Source: Aeromicrobium sp. Leaf245
GTDB taxonomy: Bacteria; Actinomycetota; Actinomycetes; Propionibacteriales; Nocardioidaceae
Reading direction: 5' to 3'
NCBI RefSeq assembly: GCF_942548115.1
Contig: NZ_OW824151.1
Span: forward strand, 2,232,001-2,296,000
Length of the DNA: 64,000 nucleotides
Part shown: positions 58,452 to 64,000 of the stretch, piece after piece
How positions within the stretch are numbered: position 1 is the stretch's first letter
Layout of the letters: every line of letters begins with the position of its first letter
Notes under the pieces: generated by a model
The model's database searches: none
Told to the model about the DNA's origin: nothing
Seen by the model: only the letters and a program-made list of their open reading frames with translations
Translations under genes and position numbers: made by a program

Positions 58452-58457
58452 TAGGAT
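58452..58457 (+). promoter_or_regulatory. -10 hexamer, leaderless start of TetR gene
   Basis: TAGGAT lies six bases before the ATG at 58464. Confidence 0.6.
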
Positions 58458-58463
58458 GCATGC

Positions 58464-59204
58464 ATGTCTGCAGCGGAGACGAGCACGGGCGAGACCCACG
58501 ACGAGGGTGGGACGACCGCCGCCCCCACGGTGGGTGCCCCGCGCGGGCCCCGGTCCCGCACCGAGCAGCGACGTGCCGCGCGCTCGGCGGAGATCGTCGC
58601 CGCCACCCGGGCACTCTTCGACGAGCGCGGCGTGCGCGAGGCGCAGATCGAGGACATCGCCAAGGCCGTCGGCATCAACCGGGCGATCATCTACCGGCAC
58701 TTCTCCAGCAAGGAGGAGCTGTTCGCGGTGACCCTCCTGGGCTACCTGACCGAGCTCGACGAGGCCCTGACGCCGGGTGACGACCCCGACCGCACGGGCC
58801 CCCAGCGCCTCGACGCACTCGTGCGGGCGTTCTTCGGCTACGGACTCGAGCACCCGGCCTTCGTCGACTGTGCGCAGACGCTGCTGCGTCGGCGCGGCGT
58901 CGAGCTGATGGAAGAGGTCAGCGAGGACGTGATGATCCGGCTCGGCACCGCCATGAGCGCCTGCCTCGGCCACGTGGTGCGGGTCCTCGAGACCGGGGAC
59001 GCCGAGGGCGAGTTCGCCGTGGCCGACCCGAACCTCCTCGCCAACATCCTCTACACGCAGGGCCTCGGTGCCCTGAACCTGGCGCACCTGCAGATCTCCG
59101 TCCGCGAGCACATCTCCGGGCTCCCCGTCGTGGACCCGGTCGTGACCGACGACCTCCTCGACCACCTGCTGCGCGGAGCCCTCGCGATGGCGCGTGGCCG
59201 CTGA
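58464..59204 (+). CDS. TetR family transcriptional regulator
   Basis: 246 residues. After a low-complexity N-terminus (1-35), a helix-turn-helix runs from about 40 to 85 ([25 protein letters not shown] split over two helices). A ligand-binding helical domain follows. It sits next to the thiolase/FabG4/HtdX-like genes, so control of that fatty-acid set is plausible, although the gene is convergent with the thiolase and could act elsewhere. Confidence 0.9.
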   Translation: MSAAETSTGETHDEGGTTAAPTVGAPRGPRSRTEQRRAARSAEIVAATRALFDERGVREAQIEDIAKAVGINRAIIYRHFSSKEELFAVTLLGYLTELDEALTPGDDPDRTGPQRLDALVRAFFGYGLEHPAFVDCAQTLLRRRGVELMEEVSEDVMIRLGTAMSACLGHVVRVLETGDAEGEFAVADPNLLANILYTQGLGALNLAHLQISVREHISGLPVVDPVVTDDLLDHLLRGALAMARGR

Positions 59205-59249
59205 CCTGCCTCGTCCCCGCAGGACGCCCGCCCGACGCGGAGGACCCCC

Positions 59250-59290
59250 ACGACAGGACCCCCACGGCTGGGCCGTGGGGGTCCTGTCGT
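59250..59290. terminator. Strong bidirectional terminator hairpin
   Basis: A perfect 19-bp stem: 59250-59268 pairs with 59272-59290 around the loop TGG. It lies between the convergent TetR and thiolase genes. Confidence 0.88.
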
Positions 59291-59304
59291 CGGTGCCGCA
59301 GGGG

Positions 59305-60735
59305 TCAGGCGCCCTCGAGGATGGCGACGACGCCCTGGCCACCGGCCGCACAGATCGAGATGAGGCCGCGGCTGCCCGGGCCCTTCTCGTGCAGGAGCTT
59401 GGCCAGGTTGGCGACGATCCGCGCACCGGTGGCCGCGAAGGGGTGCGCTGCGGCGAGCGAGGATCCCTTCACGTTCAGCCTGCTGCGGTCGATCGAGCCG
59501 AGCGGGACGTCCAGGCCCAGACGCTCCTTGCAGAAGTCGGGGTCCTCCCACGCGGCGAGGGTCGACAGCACCTGGCCGGCGAAGGCCTCGTGGATCTCGT
59601 AGTAGTCGAAGTCCTGCAGGGTGAGCCCGTTGCGCGCGAGCATGCGCGGCACGGCGTACGCCGGGGCCATGAGCAGGCCCTCGGCCCCGCTCACGTAGTC
59701 GACGGCCGCCGTCTCGTAGTCCACGAAGTACGCGCGGGGCGTCCAGCCGCGGCGCTGCGCCTCCTCCTCCGAGGCGAGCAGTGCCACGGAGGCACCGTCG
59801 GACAGCGGGGTGGAGTTGCCGGCGGTCATGGTCGCCTCGTCGCCGAGCTGCTTGCCGAAGACGGGCTTGAGCTTGGCGAGCTTCTCGACCGTCGAGTCCG
59901 GGCGCAGGTGGTTGTCCTTGATGACGCCGTTGAACGGCGTGACCAGGTCGTCCTGCCAGCCGGCGTCCCACGAGGCGGCGAGGTTCTGGTGCGAGGCCGC
60001 CGCGAGCTCGTCCTGGGCCTCGCGGGTGATGCCCCAGGCATGGGTCGTGATGGCCTGGTGGTCACCCATCGACAGCCCGGTGCGGGGCTCGGCGTTGCGG
60101 GGCTGGTCGGGGGCGAGGTAGCCGGGACGGATCTTCGCGATGGCGGCGAGACGGCCCTTGTTGTCCTTGGCGTTGTTGGCCTCGATGAGGATCTTGCGCA
60201 GCTTGTCCCCCACGGCCAGCGGGGCGTCGGACGTGGTGTCCGTGCCGCCGGCGATGCCGGACTCGATCTTGCCGAGCGAGATCTTCGCAGCGACCTGGAA
60301 CGCGGCCTGCAGGCCGGTGCCGCACGCCTGCTGGATGTCCTCGGCGGGCGTCTCGGGCGAGAGCTTGGACCCGAGGACCGTCTCGCGCGCCAGGTTGAAG
60401 TCGCGGCTGTGCTTGAGCACGGCGCCGGCGACGACCTCGCCGACCTTCTCGCCCTCGAGGTCGTAGCGCTCGACGAGACCGTCGAGGGCTGCCGTGAGCA
60501 TGTCCTGGTTGGAGACGTTCTGGTAAACCGTGTTCGACCGGGCGAACGGGATCCGGTTGCCGCCGACGACGACGACCTTGCGGACGGTCTGCTCGCTGCC
60601 GGAGGCGCCGGCCGCAGCCGTGCTCGTCGCGGCCTTCGTGCCGGCGGCCTTGGTCGCAGCGTTCTTGGCAGCGGGGGCCTTCTTGGCCGGTGACTTCTTC
60701 GCGGCCGTCTTCTTCGCGGGGGTGTTCTCCGCCAT
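59305..60735 (-). CDS. fadA2: Acetyl-CoA acetyltransferase (thiolase, FadA2/FadI-like) with Lys/Ala-rich N-terminal tail
   Basis: 476 residues. Residues 5-45 are a repetitive Lys/Ala tail ([20 protein letters not shown] and onward), resembling histone H1-like tails. The thiolase core follows: nucleophile Cys138 in [30 protein letters not shown] and the second Cys in CAAGGQG. It performs the thiolytic or condensation step of beta-oxidation. ATG 60735 has AAGGAG eight bases upstream, which supports including the tail. Divergent from fabG4-htdX, as in the mycobacterial fadA2/fabG4/htdX arrangement. Confidence 0.92.
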   Translation of the reverse strand: MAENTPAKKTAAKKSPAKKAPAAKNAATKAAGTKAATSTAAAGASGSEQTVRKVVVVGGNRIPFARSNTVYQNVSNQDMLTAALDGLVERYDLEGEKVGEVVAGAVLKHSRDFNLARETVLGSKLSPETPAEDIQQACGTGLQAAFQVAAKISLGKIESGIAGGTDTTSDAPLAVGDKLRKILIEANNAKDNKGRLAAIAKIRPGYLAPDQPRNAEPRTGLSMGDHQAITTHAWGITREAQDELAAASHQNLAASWDAGWQDDLVTPFNGVIKDNHLRPDSTVEKLAKLKPVFGKQLGDEATMTAGNSTPLSDGASVALLASEEEAQRRGWTPRAYFVDYETAAVDYVSGAEGLLMAPAYAVPRMLARNGLTLQDFDYYEIHEAFAGQVLSTLAAWEDPDFCKERLGLDVPLGSIDRSRLNVKGSSLAAAHPFAATGARIVANLAKLLHEKGPGSRGLISICAAGGQGVVAILEGA

Positions 60736-60982
60736 GGCGCGTGCTCCTTGCGCTTCGGGGTGGGCGAGGTGGTGGTGCGGGTCGTGCGACACCGGGCAGG
60801 TGCGTGCGGGACGATGGTGCCACGCGGCAGGGTGAGGCGGCAGCCCGCGAGGGTCCCGGCCAGGGCCGAGACCGTGCGGTGTGCGCCTCACCACGCCCGG
60901 TGGACGCGGTTGTCACTCCAAGTTACAGTTCACGTGCGATTCCAGATACCGATGGTATGCGAGAGATAGGACACACACCCTG
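60736..60982. promoter_or_regulatory. Divergent regulatory region between thiolase and FabG4-like genes
   Basis: 247 bases. The part near fabG4 is notably AT-richer. It contains ATACC-GAT-GGTAT (60946-60958), a short perfect inverted repeat that could be a repressor site, and upstream AGTTACAGTTCACG. No -10/-35 pair was assigned with confidence. Confidence 0.5.
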
Positions 60983-62329
60983 ATGAGCGATCGTTACCAG
61001 GACCTGGCCCACAACCCGATCGGCAAGTTCCTCGTGAAGAACCTGGGACTGCCGAACCCTCCGTACCTGGAGCGCTACGACGGCGGCCCGTTGGTCGCCG
61101 GCACCGTCCTCACCGGCACGGCGAAGGCCGGGACGGTCTCCAAGGCGATCACCGCGGCGCTCAAGGCCGACAAGATCGAGGCCACGGGCGTGCCCGCGCA
61201 GGGCAAGCGCTACAAGGGCCTCGTGTTCGACGCGACGGGCATCTCCGACGCCGCCGGGCTGGTCGCGCTCCAGGAGTTCTTCACCCCGGTGCTCCGTCAG
61301 CTGCAGGGCTGTGGCCGGATCGTCGTCGTCGGCTCCGTCCCCGAGGACGCCGCCACCGAGGGTGCGCGGGTCGCCCAGCGCGCCCTCGAGGGCTTCACCC
61401 GCTCGCTCGCCAAGGAGGTCGGGGCCGGCAGCACCGCAAACCTCGTCTACCTCGCGAAGGGCGCCGAGAAGTCCGTCGCCTCGACGCTCGGCTTCCTGCT
61501 CTCCGCCAAGTCCGCCTACGTGTCGGGCCAGGTCGTCCGCATCGGCTCCACCGGCATCACGAAGGTGACCGAGCCGGCCGACCTCCAGAAGCCGCTCGCC
61601 GGCAAGGTCGCGCTCGTCACGGGCGCCTCGCGCGGCCTCGGCGAGGCCGACATGCGCACCCTCGCCCGCGACGGAGCCACCGTCATCGGCCTCGACGTCC
61701 CGCCGCTCGAGGGTGACCTCAAGGCCCTCGCCGAGGAGCTGGGCGGCGGCTACATCGTGGGTGACATCACCTCGCCCGACGCCCCGGCGACGATCGCCGC
61801 CTACGTCAAGGAGAACTACGGCGCGGTCGACGTCGTGGTGCACAACGCCGGCATCACGCGCGACAAGCGCCTGCGGAACATGAAGGCCGAGAACTGGCAG
61901 CTGGTGGTCGACATCTCGGTGGGCGCGCCCCAGCGGATCACCGACGAGCTGCTGGCCCAGGGCCTCGTCAACACCGGCGGCACGATCATCGGCATCGCAT
62001 CGATCGCGGGCATCGCGGGCAACAACGGCCAGACGAACTACGCGTCGGCCAAGGCCGGCGTGATCGGCTGGATCCAGTCGCTCGCCGAGCGGGTCGCCGC
62101 CGACGGCATCACGGCCAACGTCGTCGCCCCGGGCTTCATGGAGACCGAGATGGTCAAGACCATCCCGCTCGGCATCCGCGAGGCCGGGCGCCGCATGAAC
62201 TCGATGTCCCAGGGCGGGCTGCCGGTCGACGTGGCCGAGGCGATCGCCTGGTTCGCCAACCCGGGTTCGGGTGCCGTGAGCGGGAACGTCCTCGGCGTGA
62301 ACGGCCAGATGCTGCTGGGGGCCTCGTGA
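60983..62329 (+). CDS. fabG4: FabG4-like 3-oxoacyl-ACP/CoA reductase (two-domain SDR)
   Basis: 448 residues, the size of high-molecular-weight FabG. The N-terminal half (about 1-195) is a flavodoxin-like degenerate SDR domain. The C-terminal half is a full SDR: ALVTGASRGLGEA cofactor loop, VVHNAGITRD, catalytic Ser in IGIASIAGIAGN and the YASAK Tyr/Lys pair. It reduces 3-ketoacyl intermediates. An upstream in-frame extension is excluded because ATG 60983 fits the family N-terminus. The next gene's GTG overlaps its stop. Confidence 0.94.
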   Translation: MSDRYQDLAHNPIGKFLVKNLGLPNPPYLERYDGGPLVAGTVLTGTAKAGTVSKAITAALKADKIEATGVPAQGKRYKGLVFDATGISDAAGLVALQEFFTPVLRQLQGCGRIVVVGSVPEDAATEGARVAQRALEGFTRSLAKEVGAGSTANLVYLAKGAEKSVASTLGFLLSAKSAYVSGQVVRIGSTGITKVTEPADLQKPLAGKVALVTGASRGLGEADMRTLARDGATVIGLDVPPLEGDLKALAEELGGGYIVGDITSPDAPATIAAYVKENYGAVDVVVHNAGITRDKRLRNMKAENWQLVVDISVGAPQRITDELLAQGLVNTGGTIIGIASIAGIAGNNGQTNYASAKAGVIGWIQSLAERVAADGITANVVAPGFMETEMVKTIPLGIREAGRRMNSMSQGGLPVDVAEAIAWFANPGSGAVSGNVLGVNGQMLLGAS

Positions 62330-63204
62330 CCACCAGGCGCTTCGAGGACGCACCGTCCACGCTGCCCCTCATGCTGAAGGCCGCCCTGCCGGCCCTGCCC
62401 GTCGTGGGCTCGCTGCCGGGGGTCAAGCACGCGTCGGGCGCGGTGCCCGACCTCGTGCTGGAGCGCTCCGGCGTCGGCACGGACCCGGCGCACCTCGAGC
62501 GCTACCTCGACGTGTGCGGCTTCCCGCACGTCGAGCACCTGCCCGCCACGTACCCGCACATGGCGGCGTTCGGCCTGCACATGGCACTCATGACGGACAC
62601 CGCGTTCCCCCTCGCCCCCATGGGCCTGGTGCACCTGCGGAACCGCATCACGCAGCACCGTCCCATCGGCGCCGACGAGGTGTTCGACGTGTCCGTGCGG
62701 GCCGCCGACCTGCGACCGCACCCGAAGGGACGACTCGTCGACCTCCTCACGGCCGTCACGATCGACGGCGAGCTCGTGTGGGACGAGGTCACGACGCTCT
62801 TCTCGCGTGGTCGTGGCGGAGCGCCGGAGACGTCGCCCGCGCCCCTGGAGGGCGTGGAGGCACCCCGGGGCGTCGTCCACTGGCGGCTCGCCGGTGACCT
62901 GGGCCGGCGCTACGGCGCCGTGTCCGGAGACCGCAACCCCATCCACCTGTACCCCGTCACCGCGAAGGCGTTCGGCTTCCCGAGCAACATCGCGCACGGC
63001 ATGTGGACGAAGGCCCGCAGCCTGGCGGCCCTGCAGAACCGGCTCCCCGACGCGTTCAGCGTCGACGTGGAGTTCAAGAAGCCGGTGCTCCTGCCCACGA
63101 CCGTGGTGTTCGGGTCGACGACCGGCGACGACGGCACCGACTTCGGGGTCCGTGCGCAGAAGAAGGACTCGACGCACCTGGTCGGACGCATCACCCCGTC
63201 CTGA
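62326..63204 (+). CDS. MaoC/HtdX-like (3R)-hydroxyacyl dehydratase
   Basis: 292 residues, double hot-dog. The C-terminal half carries the hydratase-2 motif YGAVSGDRNPIHLYPVTAKA with catalytic Asp and His, and PSNIAHGMWTKA. It would dehydrate the hydroxyacyl product of the FabG4-like reductase. GTG start in a GTGA overlap with fabG4, so the two are translated together. Confidence 0.92.
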   Translation: MTTRRFEDAPSTLPLMLKAALPALPVVGSLPGVKHASGAVPDLVLERSGVGTDPAHLERYLDVCGFPHVEHLPATYPHMAAFGLHMALMTDTAFPLAPMGLVHLRNRITQHRPIGADEVFDVSVRAADLRPHPKGRLVDLLTAVTIDGELVWDEVTTLFSRGRGGAPETSPAPLEGVEAPRGVVHWRLAGDLGRRYGAVSGDRNPIHLYPVTAKAFGFPSNIAHGMWTKARSLAALQNRLPDAFSVDVEFKKPVLLPTTVVFGSTTGDDGTDFGVRAQKKDSTHLVGRITPS

Positions 63205-63246
63205 GCGACGGACCGGCAGTGACGTGACGGGCGTCTCCTCGTTGGA

Positions 63247-63265
63247 CCTCCTGGACCCCAGGAGG
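63247..63265 (+). promoter_or_regulatory. Hairpin overlapping the ribosome binding site of the CocE-type gene
   Basis: An 8-bp perfect stem CCTCCTGG/CCAGGAGG (63247-63254 and 63258-63265) with loop ACC. The 3' arm includes the GGAGG that lies nine bases before ATG 63274, so the structure could limit translation. Confidence 0.6.
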
Positions 63266-63273
63266 AGCCCGTC

Positions 63274-64000
63274 ATGACCCGTCGCACCACACGTCGTCCC
63301 CTCGCCGTCGTCGCGGCCGCCCTGGCCGCGACGACGGCGCTCGCGCTCTCGAGCGTCCCTGCCTCCGCGGCGGCACCCTCGCCCGCCTCCGGTGCACCTG
63401 CCTGGTCGGTGGCCGCGGCAGCGGGACCCGCGCAGGCCACGGGTGCGTGGTCGCCACGTCCCGAGCAGTACCCGACGACGACCACCGAGCGTGACCTGGC
63501 GATCCCGATGTCCGACGGGACCGTCCTGAGGGGCAACCTCATGCGGCCGGTCGACGCAGCCGGACGCGTCGAGACCCGTCGGCTGCCGGTGGTCGTCACC
63601 ATCACCGCGTACAACAAGAACGTGCAGGACCAGGCCGGCGGGCTGGGGGGCGGCGACGGCTCCTACCTGGTCAAGCGCGGGTACCTGCAGCTGACCGTCG
63701 ACGCCCGCGGGACGGGCAGCTCGGCCGGGACCTGGTGCGCCTTCTGCTCGCGGGAGGGCAAGGACTTCGGCGAGGTCATGACCTGGGCCGCGAAGCAGTC
63801 CTGGTCGAACGGCAGCACCGCCATGCGAGGGCCCTCCTACATGGGCATCGCGCAGATGTTCGCGGCCGCCGACCGACCGGCCGGCCTCGAGGCGATCTTC
63901 CCGCAGGTCCCGGGCGCGGACGTGTACCGCGACGTGGTCGCCTCCGGCGGCGCGCTCGACGTCGGGTTCATCCCGCTGTGGATCGGTCTCGTCAACGGCA
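63274..64000 (+). CDS. Secreted CocE/NonD-family hydrolase, 3' end cut by window
   Basis: 242 codons are visible, with no stop before the window end. A Sec signal peptide (about 1-33, basic start MTRRTTRRPL then an Ala-rich core ending ASAAAP) precedes the mature protein. The alpha/beta-hydrolase part shows IPMSDGTVLRGNL, DARGTGSSAGTW and the nucleophile loop RGPSYMGIAQ with Ser. The family includes cocaine-esterase-like acylases and X-Pro dipeptidyl peptidases; the substrate here is unknown. Confidence 0.88.
   Translation, partial: MTRRTTRRPLAVVAAALAATTALALSSVPASAAAPSPASGAPAWSVAAAAGPAQATGAWSPRPEQYPTTTTERDLAIPMSDGTVLRGNLMRPVDAAGRVETRRLPVVVTITAYNKNVQDQAGGLGGGDGSYLVKRGYLQLTVDARGTGSSAGTWCAFCSREGKDFGEVMTWAAKQSWSNGSTAMRGPSYMGIAQMFAAADRPAGLEAIFPQVPGADVYRDVVASGGALDVGFIPLWIGLVNG

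Noticed and set aside
58383-59426. A 1042-residue UvrB with a long N-terminal extension
   Set aside because: The open frame continues upstream by chance through the TetR gene on the other strand. UvrB family length and the -10 at 58390 support ATG 58382.

Overview
This is a 64 kb chromosomal window of very high G+C content. Genes are tightly packed on both strands, with many ATGA or GTGA stop/start overlaps and frequent GTG starts. The content points to an actinobacterium: RbpA, WhiA, OpcA, a SufR-led suf operon with a Rieske gene, a LigD-type polymerase, and a FadA2/FabG4/HtdX-like set. The order uvrC-rapZ-yvcK-whiA-gap-pgk-tpiA-secG beside pgl-opcA-zwf-pgi-tal-tkt fits Propionibacteriales, probably Nocardioidaceae such as Aeromicrobium or Nocardioides. 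The family assignment is an inference from gene order, not a database match. No rRNA, tRNA, CRISPR array, prophage or transposase was recognised.

Layout. 1-8.7 kb: SPFH/NfeD membrane pair, an ABC ATPase, serB, dodecin, a DUF3099 protein, a small cysteine-containing protein, a lipoprotein, moaA, SURF1 and an ABC-F ATPase. 8.9-15.6 kb: complete suf operon on the minus strand (sufR-sufB-sufD-Rieske-sufC-sufS-sufU-sufT), with a candidate SufR operator at its head. 15.6-20 kb: LigD-type polymerase, a 0.7 kb gene-free spacer holding a tandem array of 71-bp hairpin repeats, a YdeI-like protein, a small alarmone synthetase and a LigC-type ligase. 20-25.3 kb: ABC exporter, heme A synthase (ctaA), a membrane protein, and a ctaB operon with a GNAT protein. 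25.4-33.5 kb: pentose-phosphate operon tkt-tal-pgi-zwf-opcA-pgl. 33.5-42.8 kb: minus-strand run uvrC-rapZ-yvcK-whiA-methyltransferase, then gap-pgk-tpiA-secG-rbpA.

42.8-47.1 kb: uvrA and uvrC are separated by one inverted gene, an AbiEi-type winged-helix plus PD-(D/E)xK nuclease-like protein. This gene is bracketed by two near-identical 26-bp palindromes and two related hairpins. 47-52.8 kb: metallo-beta-lactamase-fold hydrolase, lipoprotein, P450, amino-acid permease, ABM-fold protein, and a TerC-family protein whose leader looks like a yybP-ykoY manganese riboswitch with a helix that can mask the ribosome binding site. 53-58.4 kb: a large unknown secreted or anchored protein, an amidase, an aldose epimerase and uvrB. 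58.4-64 kb: TetR regulator, fadA2-like thiolase with a Lys/Ala-rich tail, divergent fabG4-htdX, and the start of a secreted CocE-type hydrolase cut by the window end.

Regulation and structure. At least sixteen genes carry a TANNNT -10 hexamer exactly 6-7 bases before their ATG or GTG, the arrangement expected for leaderless transcription. Convergent gene pairs are separated by strong hairpins acting as likely bidirectional terminators. The most unusual items are the palindrome-bracketed nuclease-like gene, the 71-bp hairpin array and the switchable leader of the TerC gene.
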